A DNA stretch of 64,000 nt from the NCBI GenBank assembly GCA_037962975.1, contig CM075669.1, forward strand, positions 105,230,501 to 105,294,500, given 5' to 3'. The stretch's first letter is position 1. Every line of letters begins with the position of its first letter. The notes under the pieces were generated by a model. That model did no database searches. It had not been told where the DNA came from and was given only the letters and a program-made list of their open reading frames with translations. This document shows, one piece after another, positions 32,485 to 42,957 of this stretch. This stretch comes from Clitoria ternatea. Its lineage: Eukaryota > Streptophyta > Magnoliopsida > Fabales > Fabaceae. Both the position numbers and the translations under genes were made by a program.

Positions 32485-32489
32485 ACATG
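32485..32489. repeat. CopA target-site duplication, right (acatg)
   Basis: acatg directly follows the LTR end aaataca at 32484 and matches 4614-4618. Confidence 0.9.
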
Positions 32490-33847
32490 ATGTTGGCATG
32501 CATATACACATGATCACAATATATATTATTCGTCATTTTGAATGTATAACTCACTCTCCCATGTGGTTTTCTTTTTAGCATTGTGATGCAGGTTGCCATG
32601 GGATGAGTTTGGATTTAAAGATCAAGATTTGGTAAAGGTATATTGTGGTAGAGGAAGTGCCTTGGCCGGCATCATTTATGAACTATTATGTATTGAAATT
32701 ATGAAATGAATAGATTGTATATGATGATATGGAGGATTTAGTGGTTGTGAATATGTATAAGATAAACCTTGAATTGGTGGATGGTGAATATATATATATA
32801 TATAGAATGTAAGAGACAATTTGATGTATATTAGAAAGATTGAAATTGAATGATGAATATTGATGATTGTGATAGTTAGGGGAATATCCCCGAATGTATG
32901 TGAATATAGGTCTATATATATACATAATTATATCTTAGGCATTGCATGCTTATATAATTATGTAAATTGATGATGGTTGTCTATTAGGCTTATGATATGC
33001 CATTGCGTGCTTTGCCGAGCCTTTTCTCATATCGTCATATATGGGACTAGGCGTGTGCCCGGTATACATATTCTTCCGCTGTAAACTCTATTATTTTCGT
33101 ATACCATTATGGGCAAATTATCTATCGATCCATCTTTAGGTTATATAATCTCACTCTTTGGTTTTCTGTGATTTGGGTCTTGATGTGATCATGGTGATGT
33201 CTTGGAAATATTTTCAAACGTGAAAAATTTACTCGCATTTTCATTAATTATGACGATCACATCGGGATTCGAGTACAGAAAATCAGGGGTGTTATACATA
33301 GCATGCATCATTATATGAGTAACCCTCTGATTGTTATTGATATTTGTGTATGTGAAGCTTTATATGTCTATGCTAAGGTATGTTGTATGTAAATTCTCTG
33401 TAGTTTAAAATACTAAGCCACCCTTGTATGTATATATTATGGGTTGAGAGCTTTGTACTCACCCCTTTTGTTGTTGTGTGTTATTTCTCCTTTTTTGTGA
33501 TCATCAGTTGAAGCACAAGGCGAGCGTAGGCAAGACTTGGAATACCTGCAGTAGGAGATGCCAGTTTGAAAGCGTCATCGGTGTATATTTTCTGTTTGTG
33601 TCAAGATCGTTATAGACTCGACATTTTATTTCTGTTATATTGTTATTTCACAGTAGTTGTTACGAGCCGGTGAGCTCCGTACTCTTTTAAATACTCTCAT
33701 GTTAAAAGAATCGATCTATGTAATGTATTTATTTTAAAATCATGTGTTGATGATCACCAATAAAAAAATACTCCTATTTTTAGTGACTCCTTAATTAAAT
33801 AAGACATTCCAGTGTGGGAATTTGTCCTAGTTAATCGAGGGTGTCAC
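32485..33847 (+). other. Non-coding right part of G0
   Basis: No gene. It contains an AT microsatellite near 32790-32805. A segment whose reverse strand starts tataacacccctgatttt at 33296 resembles the start of another gypsy LTR. A tactcacccctttt box lies near 33456, and the end gggtgtcaca is at 33838-33847. Beyond that, nothing recognisable. Confidence 0.5.
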
Positions 33848-34780
33848 AATTTTAATTGCTCAAAATGACTTATACTCTAATTCAACAGGTAAATGACAAG
33901 GCTTTTCATAAACTAGTTTAAAGGGTGTAGTTCCAATACGGGTTTTATAAGCAGTTTGATACGCCCATAAGGAATCATCTAATTTAATAGGACAATCTTT
34001 ACGTGACGTATTAATTACTTTGGAAAGAATAGATTTAATCTCCCTATTCGAAACCTCAACTTTTCCACTAGTTTGAGGGTGATAAGGCGTAGCAACCTTA
34101 TCCCAAACTCCATATTTCTTTAGGAGGGTTTCAAAAGAATTTTCAATAAAATAGGAACCTCCATCAGAATAACACATCTTGGGACCCTAAACCTTGGAAA
34201 TATTATCTTTTTGAAAAGTTTAATAACAGTCTTGGCATCCGAATAAGGTGAAGTAATGACTTCCACCCATTTAGATGTATAATTCAACTATGACTAATAT
34301 AAACTTATTTCTAAAGGATGATGAGAATGGTCACATGAAATCAACACCCCAAACATCAAAAAGCTCAACTTCAAAGATATTATTCAAAGGCATTCATGTC
34401 GTTTAGTGATATTACTTGAACATTGAGATGAATCACAAGTTATAATATACTTACGAATATCCTTGAATAGGTGAGGCCAATAAAAACCTGCTTGAAGCAC
34501 CTTTGAAGCAGTTTTCAAGGTACTCATGTGACCTCCACAAGATAAAGAATAACAATGGTCTAGGATTAAACACACTTTATCTTCAGGAACACATCTCCTT
34601 ATCAAGCCATCTATACATCTTTTAAAAATTGGTGGTTCATCCTAATAAAAATGCTTCATATTTGCCAAAAATTTCTTCCTCTACTGAAAACTAAGGTCAG
34701 GAGGTAAAATACCACAAACAAAGTAGTTAGCATAATCAATAAATTAATGGACTTGTTAGATACTGAGACTAAGGAGGTGC
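33848..34780 (-). pseudogene. ATH integrase remnant (Athila-like Ty3/gypsy)
   Basis: Degenerate integrase on the minus strand. At 34605-34384 the zinc-domain region reads SLSCGGHMSTLKTASKVL, GFYWPHLFKDI and CDSSQC. At 34177-33860 the core reads YSDGGSYF, TPYHPQTSGKVEVSNREIK and LVYEKPCHLPVELE, which are typical of the Athila group. Several stops and frameshifts separate the parts. G0 ends directly against it at 33847, so the rest of ATH continues to the left of the window. Non-functional. Confidence 0.85.
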
Positions 34781-35985
34781 TTATTTGGAAGACTCGTTGA
34801 TAGGAATAATATTGTCCATCTCATCTTTTTCAGAAGATAGTCTAGACAAATGGTCAACCACCAAACTCTCAGTACCTTTCTTATCCTTGATTTCTATATC
34901 AAATTCTTGTAGAATTAAATTCCACCTAATCAATCTAGGCTTAGCATCTTTCTTTTGCAACAGATATTTAATGGCAAAATGGTCAGTATAAACAATTACC
35001 TGAGAACCTATCAGATAGGATCTGAATTTGTCAAAAGCAAAAACAACAGCCAAGAGCTCATTCTCTATAGTGGCATAATTCACCTGGGCATTGTCTAAGG
35101 TCTTACTGGCATAATAAATGACATGAAATTTTTATCTCTCTGCTGCCAAAGCATAGCCCCCACTGCATGATCACTCGCATCACACATTAGTTTGAAAGAG
35201 AGTTCCCAATCGGGGGGTTGCACAATGGGTGAAGAGATTAAAGCTTTCTTTATCTTGCAAAATGCCTCTAAACAAAGTGAGTCAAAAACAAATGGCACAT
35301 CCTTACCTAAGAGGTTTGTAAGGGGCTTGGTGATTCCAGAAAAGTCTTTAATGAACCGTCGATAAAAACCAGCATGTCCAAGAAAGCCTCTTATACCTTT
35401 CACATTCGTAGAAGGAGGTAATTTTTCAATGACCTCTATCTTAGCCTTATCAACCTCAATACCTCTTTCAGACACCAAATGCCCAAGAAATATACCCTCT
35501 TTGACCATGAAGTGGCATTTTTCCCAGTTTAGGACCAAATTGGTCTCTTCACAATGCTATAAAACTTTACACAAATTCGCCAAGCGATTATCAAAAGAAA
35601 TTCCATAAACTGAGAAATCGTCCATAAAGACTTCCATCACATTTTAATCAAATCAGAAAAAATGGCTTATATACACCTTTGAAAAGCCGCAGGTGCATTG
35701 CAAAGATCAAATGGCATACGCCTATATGCAAATGTGCCATAAGGGCATATTAATGTGGTATTTTCCTTGTCAAAGGGGTGAATTAGGAGTTGGTGAAAAC
35801 CTAAGTATCCATCTAAATAACAAAAATATGAGTGATTTGCAAGCCTCTCAAGAATTTAATTAATAAAAATGAGTGGGAAATGATCTTTTTTTGAAGCGCT
35901 ATTCAATTTCCTATAATCTATGCTCATGCGCCAACCAGACACTACTCTAGAAGAAATCAACTCATGCGCCAAATTCTTGATTGCT
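34781..35985 (-). pseudogene. ATH reverse transcriptase and RNase H remnant
   Basis: Minus-strand Athila-like RT: SGWRMSIDYRKLN near 35930, LDGYLGFHQ and PYGTFAYRRMPF near 35740, the MDDFSVYG active site near 35610, then NWEKCHFMVKEGIFLGHLV (35530) and GHAGFYRRFIKDFS. RNase H follows at 35083-34781 (NYATIENELLAVVFA, YTDHFAIKYLL, LVVDHLSRL). Stops at the equivalents of MDDF-upstream and other positions break the frame. At the upstream edge the RT sequence runs directly on from gag, with protease and the RT N-terminus missing. Confidence 0.85.
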
Positions 35986-36167
35986 TCTAAGAAGTCCTCA
36001 TTCTACTTAATCTGAGTAGTGACAAAAGTCTCCGTCAAGGATTCTAACTCAGAATTTTTGAGGTGCATAAGATCCTTGTGGTGGCCTAAAATTACTTTGA
36101 TTTCCTTCAAAAGAAGGTGGTCTATCTTGAAATCCAAGTGGCCCTCAGTAATAATTTCTAAAATTTC
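35986..36167 (-). pseudogene. ATH gag C-terminal fragment (left side of CopC)
   Basis: Minus-strand remnant with the Pro/Gln-rich tail typical of Athila gag (GFQDRPPSFEGNQ, PPQGSYAPQK) in one frame and the following LESLTETFVTTQ ... NEDFLEAIKNLAHEL in another. It continues into RT at about 35960. CopC splits it from 46168-46333; the sequence reads on across the insertion when one atttc copy is removed. Confidence 0.75.
36163..36167. repeat. CopC target-site duplication, left (atttc)
   Basis: atttc precedes the LTR start tgttgttc at 36168 and matches 46168-46172. Confidence 0.85.
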
Positions 36168-36916
36168 TGTTGTTCAAGTGGCCTCAATACTTAAGAGAGG
36201 GGTGAATTGAGTTTTAAAAACTTTGGTTGGAATGCCTTTGAACTTGATTTTTATATCCAAGTTTACAAGAATATGCAAGTGAAATTAAGTTAAAGGTAAT
36301 ATGCAATGCACCACAAGGATAAATATAGCTGAAGCAATTTAACAAACACTTGGTGGACAGTATTTGAAATATATCAAATTGGACAAGCTCAAGTATGCAA
36401 TTCACAATCAATCAACACAAATCAACCAATTGCAGTATATGAAAGTAAAAGAGTAAGGGAGAGGAGCTTGCAAACCAATATAACGAGTTCCACCAACACC
36501 GATGTACGTCTCGCCTCTAAGCAACCCACTTAGAGGATTTCCACTATTGAAGTTTAGAGATACAAGCTATGAGCAATTGCAGCTTCCTAGTGTCCCACAC
36601 TCAAGAACTCAATCCTCACTAGCAAAGGGTAACCCACCCAATCTCTCAAACTCTCAATACCCAAAGGTTGAACCCCAACCTTTGTGACCACTCAATCCTA
36701 GAGTGAAAAACCTTTATGTTTGTTAAAGTGTTTACAAGGAAATGACTCTCTTAATAGAGTAGATGTACAAGTGAAAGATCACACAAACTTTAACTCTCAA
36801 GATGAGAGGATGTACAAATTTGAACTCAGAATATGCAAGAAAGATAGCTTACTAAGCACAAGAACAAGTGAAGAATGATGGCTTTTAGTTGTATTTTTGT
36901 GCTTGAGTTCCTCTTG

Positions 36917-36926
36917 AATTTATAGA
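36917..36926 (-). promoter_or_regulatory. CopC 3' LTR TATA box
   Basis: Reverse strand reads ctctataaat downstream of the ATCGAT array. The equivalent in the 5' LTR is at about 45463-45472. Confidence 0.55.
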
Positions 36927-37042
36927 GCCATTTGAGAGCTTGAGGAGTGCCTTTCTTCTTCCTAGCCGTTGCACATAGTGGGGATCTGAAGGAGTGGTGG
37001 AGAAATGTGCTGGTTTCCCACTAATATGTGTTTTCCCACTAT

Positions 37043-37515
37043 CATAATCGATTACGCCTTAAGTTGTAATCGATTACAACTTGAATTTTTCATTCCAGAT
37101 CGTGCTGTAATCGATTAGCAAATTCATGGTAATCGATTATCACCAAGTCAGAGGCTTGATAATCGATTACTTCATTCCTGGTAATCGATTGTGTAAGGTA
37201 CCTGATGCATTTAATTTGGTCACGTAGCTGTGCAATCGATTACTGCTTTCTTGTAATCGATTATTGACATTCCAGTGGCTTGGTAATCGATTATTTCATG
37301 TCCCATAATCGATTAGCTTAAACACCTGATTCATTTCATTCATTTTTGATTTTGGTAATCGATTATGTCATGTGTGTAATCGATTATTGTAATTCCAGTA
37401 GCTCTTTAATCGATTATCTTAAGTGTTGTAATCGATTAGCCCATGGTTCTGATGCATTTGTTCCAAAACAGAATCACCCTAATCAATTAGTCTGGGCTTC
37501 CTAATCGATTAGCTT
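37043..37515 (-). repeat. ATCGAT array in CopC 3' LTR
   Basis: About 17 sites of the form taatcgatta or taatcgattg at 20-50 bp spacing. The core ATCGAT is the same as in CopA and CopB, but the flanks are TA rather than GA. Confidence 0.85.
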
Positions 37516-37621
37516 CGTTGTATTTCTGGGTCTGATTCCAAGTCTTTGTTTTTGCAAAGATTTCTTCAAGAGTGTTTTGTCGTTATCAAAATCCTTGAAC
37601 CTGTTATCACATTCAAACATA

Positions 37622-38116
37622 TTCTCCCCCTTTTTGATGATGACAACCATGTTCATCTCTTGAGGGTTGTTAGTTTAAGCAATAATTATCTCTAATTTTG
37701 TATCTGCAAAAACATTTGAATTTATCCTTATCTCTTGAAAAAACATATCTGCTGCATTATCTCTTAATCACAGTTTCAAAATATTCAGCATCTTTTATCT
37801 CTTAACAATATCATTATCTCTTATCTCTTAGCATTAACAAATCTCCCCCTATCAAAAAGAATTCATGCTTAGCCTTTAGAGATAACTAATTCACTTGTTA
37901 TTAATCAGCCAGTTTTTGAAAAAGCAGATGAACAGATGAACATTTTCTATCTTTTCTCCCCCTTTAGAATCATCAAAAATAATAAATGCAAGTAAAGAGA
38001 TAGATAACACAGAATGAAAATTTGATTAAATTGCAAAAAGCAAGAAATTACATGAAGGGAAATTTGCATAATTAAAAAAAACATGGAACAACTGAAACCA
38101 AAGCATGAAAATGGAT
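37622..38116 (-). other. CopC 3' region with polypurine tracts
   Basis: Reverse strand: aaaaagggggagaa adjoins the LTR (37622-37636). Further tracts lie at about 37841-37850 and 37955-37965. AT-rich otherwise, no gene. Confidence 0.7.
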
Positions 38117-39226
38117 CTAATTATCCGGATTGAAAAATCTAAGTTCGGAGACTTGATGGGACAACTCTTCATAACGCTTTTGCATCATCTCAAAATGTTA
38201 TTGCTCGGTCATTGAAAATTCTTGAAGGGAATTTTCGAGGCGATCGAAGCGGTGGTCAAGGTGAGCATAGAGTGATGCAAATGGGTCAGCAAGGGCAGAT
38301 GAAGAGGCTTAAGGTGTAGGAGGAGGAGGAGGAACGGGCTCATCATCAGCAGGAGCTTGAAAGGGAATGTTGGCATGAATGCCTTCCATTCATGAGTACC
38401 ATGCTCCATGTAGAAAAACAAGACCCATCTTAGTGAGGTGATGAGTGCCAATGCATGCTTTTGAAGGCACTTTTTCTGACAGTTCTCCAGCCAAGTCCAC
38501 TCCGCAGTGTTTAAATATTTTGGTGAGTAGAATGGCATATGGAAGCTTTTGTTGGTCCTTTGCGTGGCGCATGTGAAGCTTGACCATTTGAACCCAGTTT
38601 ATTTCTTTGTGGTTCAGCATAGCCCACATCAAGAGGACATCATCCTCTTCCACCGAGGCATAGTTCCCACCGCGGGGAACCACCATCTTGACCAAGAAAA
38701 AGTGTAGGAGGCAGTTGTTCATGGTCAAGTGTCCTACCAATTTGTGGTTGCTCCTGGGGCGAGCAGCCTTCCACAATGATTGACGGGCAGTAAGAGCATT
38801 GAAACCCCATTCATCCTCAGGGTCTCCTCCATCAAACTCAGCACCGTTTAGTGGCAGCAGAGAAATTTCAGCAAGCTGGGCGTTGGTGAGCTTTATGGTC
38901 ACATTTTTGACATTTGATTCAATTACTCCATTAACAAGCTTTAAGTTGCAATAGAAAACTCTGATGAGTTCAGGGTAGTACAGCTCTTCCTTAAGGGTGA
39001 AGAAGGGAAAAAGGTTGTAGTGGTGGAGGCATTGAGTGAAGGTGAGGCTATGGTTGTTAAAGGTTTCAGCAATGGTGAAGTGAGGAGTCATGATATCCTT
39101 TTCAGAAAAATTGTTGACAAAATTTTGGAGGTCTCTAGGAGAGGAAAAGAACCTTGAGAAGTCAAGGGGGTTGTTGGCCTGAGCCATAGAGGACCTAGCT
39201 CTTTTGATGGTGCGGGAGGAAGACAT
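38117..39226 (-). pseudogene. CopC ORF3, homologue of CopA ORF3, three in-frame stops
   Basis: Starts at ATG 39226 and is open for 278 residues, then continues in the same frame through a TGA and two TAA codons to TAG at 38117-38119, about 370 codons in all. Shared with CopA ORF3: a Ser/Arg-rich start, YYPELIRVFYCNL, LLMWAMLNHKEINW, LPYAILLTKIF, HHLTKMGL, a proline run, and a coiled-coil tail (LDHRFDRLENSLQEF). No membrane segment seen. The stops all fall in the last quarter. ATG lies about 108 bases after a TATA box. Confidence 0.78.
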
Positions 39227-39333
39227 GGTGATTGAAAGGCAAAGATGAGAATGAGAAGGAGAGGGAGCTTCTTGAAGCTTTGAGAGATTTAGAAAGAGGA
39301 GGAGGTGGTGTGAAGTAAGAGTGATATTGAGGG

Positions 39334-39345
39334 GTATTTATAGAG
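39334..39345 (-). promoter_or_regulatory. Candidate ORF3 promoter TATA box in CopC
   Basis: Reverse strand reads ctctataaatac, about 108 bases upstream of the ORF3 start and directly downstream of an ATCGAT array. Its layout matches the LTR promoter of the same element and the ORF3 promoter of CopA. Confidence 0.55.
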
Positions 39346-39434
39346 AAAGATTAGGTTTAGAAAGGAGGGAGAAGAGTTAAATGAGTGGAGAATTCGAGCA
39401 GACCTCGGAAACATGCGTTTTGACTATGCAGTAC

Positions 39435-39775
39435 CGATGCTAATCAATTACGAGGTATAGGTAATCGATTAGCTCACTGTTTCTAGGGAATCTGAATCGT
39501 TTCGCACAGAGAATAATCGATTATGGGAGTTGGGTAATCGATTAGTTAGAAAACAGAAACGTCCTAATCGATTGTGGTAGTGTGGTAATCGATTACTGGG
39601 AAGATGAAACGTTTGGCACCTAAAACAGAGGCTTTGTAATCGATTATGGATCAAGAACTAATCGATTATGCATAAAACAGAAACTTATTAATCGATTAGA
39701 TGGCAATTCGTAATCGATTATCAACGAGACAGGGGCTTATTAATCGATTATGTAGATGCATATAATCGATTATCT
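39435..39775 (-). repeat. ATCGAT array upstream of CopC ORF3
   Basis: About 11 taatcgatta-type sites (near 39461, 39513, 39537, 39564, 39587, 39637, 39659, 39690, 39712, 39740 and 39762) plus a variant taatcaatta near 39440. They lie between pol and ORF3. Confidence 0.82.
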
Positions 39776-39884
39776 TGTTTAAGAATTTACAGTTTTCACA
39801 CAGGAGAGTTGCAATATTGATCAATCATGCCACTGATAATAACCAACTCATACAAACACTGTTTTTATCAAGATATTTCATCAT

Positions 39885-42800
39885 TCAAACATAATTATTC
39901 ATGTCAAGAATTCCTAATTCTATTCTAATATGGATGAATTGCTCTTTTGCTAATGGTTTGGTGAATATGTCTGCCAATTGTTTAGAGGTATCAACATGTT
40001 CAAGCACACAATCACCCTTTAAGACATGGTCTCTAATAAAATGATTCCTTATTTCAATATGTTTAGTCCTAGAATGCATGACAGGATTCTTTGAGATATT
40101 GATAGCACTAGTATTATCACACTTAAGAGGCACATGGTCTAATGCAACTCCAAAGTCTAGAAGTTGTTGTCTCATCTAAAGGATTTGAGCACAACAACTG
40201 CCAGCTGCAACATATTCTGCCTCAGCTGTGGATAAAGCAACACTTACTTGCTTTTTGCTATGCCAAGAAACAAGGGAACTACCAAGTAAATGACATGTGC
40301 CACTCGTGCTCTTTCTATCGAGTTTACAACCAGCAAAGTCAGAATCAGAATATCCTATGAGAATATATTCAACGCCTTTGGGATACCAAAAACCAACATT
40401 TTGAGTACCCACAAGATATTTCAAAATTCTTTTCACAGCAGTGAGATGTGATTCTTTAGGACATGCTTGATATCTAGCACACATGCATACGGCAAACATA
40501 ATATCAGGTCTACTAGCTGTTAAGTAAAGTAAGGAGCCAATCATACCTCGGTATTTAGTTATTTCAACATCCTTACCCTTCTCATCTTTGTCTAGGTAGC
40601 AAGATGTGCTCATGGGTGTAGCCATTTCATTTCCTTTGTCCATTTCAAACCTTTTGAGTAGTTCTTTGCAATATTTTGTTTGACTAATGAACATTCCCTC
40701 ATTAGTTTGTTTGATTTGTAATCCAAGGAAGAAGGTGAGTTCTCCCATCATGGACATTTCAAATTCATCTTGCATGATTTTGGCAAACTCTTGACAAAGA
40801 ATTTCATTAGTAGCACCAAATATTATATCATCAACATAAACTTGTACCAAAAGAATGTCATTATTTTTGCGCTTTATAAAAAGGTTAGTGTCAACCTTAC
40901 CTCTTTCAAAACTGTTTTCTAAGAGAAATTTGCTAAGTCTTTCATACCAAGCTCTTGGGGCTTGTTTCAAACCATATAAAGCTTTTCTTAATTTAAAAAC
41001 ATGGTTTGGAAATTTGTGATTTTTAAACCCGGGAGGTTGATCTACATAGACTTCTTCTTGAATATAGCCATTTAGAAAAGCGCTTTTGACATCCATTTGA
41101 TAAAGCTTAAAATCCATACAACAAGCAAAAGCTAATAGTAATCTTATGGCTTCTAATCTAGCTACGGGAGCATACGTTTCTTCATAGCCTATCCCTTCTT
41201 CTTGATTATATCCTTTAGCAACTAATCTAGCTTTGTTTCTTGTTATTATGCCATTCTCATCTAGCTTATTTCTAAAGACCCATTTTGTTCCTATTATTTG
41301 GTGATCATTGGGTCTTGGCACTAATTTCCAAACTTCATTTCTTTCAAATTGATTTAACTCTTCTTGCATTGCCAACATCCAATGTTCATCAATAATAGCT
41401 TTATTAATGCATTTGGGTTCTATTTGTGATACAAAGGCTAGATGATTGCATGTATTTCTAATTGCATTACGAGTACTTACGCCTTTTGTCATTTCACCTA
41501 TGACTTTGTCTAGAGGATGATCCTTCAAGGTGATCCATTGTTGTGGTTCCTCATGTTTTGCTGCATTTGTGTCTTTGATTTCTCCTTCCTTGTCCTCTAA
41601 GGTCAATTCTTGAAGAGTACCTACAAGATCATCAACATCTTCCTTTCTCGGAGGGTTATGGCTATTTTCATCAAATTTAACATGAATGGATTCTTCTATG
41701 GTATTCGTGCGTTTGTTGAATATTCTATAAGATTTACTAGATTGAGAGTACCCTAGGAAGATTGCCTCATCAGCTTTAGCATCAAACTTCCCTAGATTAT
41801 CCTTTCCATTATTGACCACAAAGCATTTACACCCAAATATGTGAAAATATGAAATGTTGGGTTTTCTTCCCTTATAGAGTTCATAGGGGGTTTTCTTTAG
41901 AATAGGCCTTATTAAACATCTATTCATGACATGACAAGCGGTGTTAACCGCATCGGCCCAAAAGTATTTCACAATATTATTTTCACTTAACATGGTTCTA
42001 GCAAGTTCTACCAAGGATATATTTTTCCTCTCAACAACTCCATTTTGTTGTGGAGTTTTAGGAGCTGAAAAATTGTAATTGATACCATGTTTTTCGCAAA
42101 ATTTTTCAAAAGATTGATTTTCAAATTCTCCCCCATGATCGGTTCTAATGGATGTAATTTTAGAATTTTGCTTATTTTGGATAATCTTTGTAAGTTTCTT
42201 GAATGCATGATATGCTTCATTTTTATGAGCAAGAAACAAGGTCCATGTATATCTAGAATAGTCATCTACAATAACTAGACCATAGTAATTACCTCCAAAG
42301 CTTTTGATTTTGGATGGTCCAAATAAGTCCATGTGCAAAAGTTGTAAGGGCCTTTGTGTGGAAATAATATTTTTGGATTGAAAAGATGCCTTTACTTGTT
42401 TTCCCTTTTGACATGCATCACAAAATCTATTTTCAAACTTAAGCTTTGGTAAACCAATTACTAATTCTTTGGAGACAAGTTTGTTTAAGTGGTCTACATG
42501 TATATGAGCTATTCTCCTATGCCATAGCCAAGTTTCATCCTCTTTTGTAATGAAGCATTGTTCATCATTTGTAGACAAACTATCCACATCAATCATATAA
42601 ATGTTATCAATCCTTTTTCCAACAAATTTGACCTCTTTGTTTAGCTTATTCTCAATTATACAACAATTGGATTCAAATAAAACTCTATATCCTTTGTCAC
42701 ATAATTGACTTATGCTAAGCAAGTTATGTTTGAGTCCTTCAACATACAACACATCACTAATGGAGGTAGAGGAATTTTTACCGATATTTCCGATACCAAG

Positions 42801-42944
42801 TATTTTACCCTTGGTATTGTCTCCATAAGTGACACTTCCTTTCCTTTTGAGAGTGAATGATGTGAACTTGCTTATGTCTCCCGTCATATGCTTTGAACAC
42901 CCACTATCCAAATACCAATGGGTGTTGCTTGCCTTGAAGCATAC
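39885..42944 (-). pseudogene. CopC pol (protease, integrase, RT, RNase H), one stop
   Basis: Open from just after TAG 42945-42947 to 39885, broken only by TAG at 40176-40178 where CopA has Trp (TGG) in ILWMRQQ. Domains in order: protease LDSGCSKHM; zinc domain WLWHRRIAHIHVDH ... CDACQKGKQ; integrase LHMDLFGP, RTDHGGEFEN, GVVERKN; linker; RT with GTKWVFRNKL, MDVKSAFLNGYIQEEVYVD and the catalytic VYVDDIIFGAT; RNase H with YSDSDFAGC, AEAEYVA and CDNTSAINI. The stop falls in RNase H, so the last 97 residues would be lost. The frame differs by one base from gag upstream. Confidence 0.93.
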
Positions 42945-42957
42945 CTACAAAACAAGA

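Larger units (their letters stand above)
1..33847 (+). mobile_element. G0: Ty3/gypsy LTR-type sequence, left end outside window
   Basis: Positions 1-4618 and 32485-33847 are one sequence split by the CopA insertion, because the 5-bp acatg is repeated at both edges. The right end reads gggtgtcaca and abuts Athila-like integrase coding sequence at 33848, so it is taken as an LTR end of the TG...CA class. A pyrimidine-rich leader-like stretch (about 200-460) followed by gaggtaag, and an actcacccc box near 33456, resemble the other gypsy LTRs here and suggest plus orientation. No gag or pol is visible. The left boundary is not in the window, so whether this is a solo LTR or part of a full element cannot be decided. 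Confidence 0.5.
36168..37621 (-). repeat. CopC 3' LTR
   Basis: 1454 bp. In element orientation its first bases are tatgtttg where the 5' LTR has tgtgtttg, so the terminal TG has mutated to TA. It contains a taatcgatta array (about 37043-37515) and a TATA box at 36917-36926. Confidence 0.92.
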
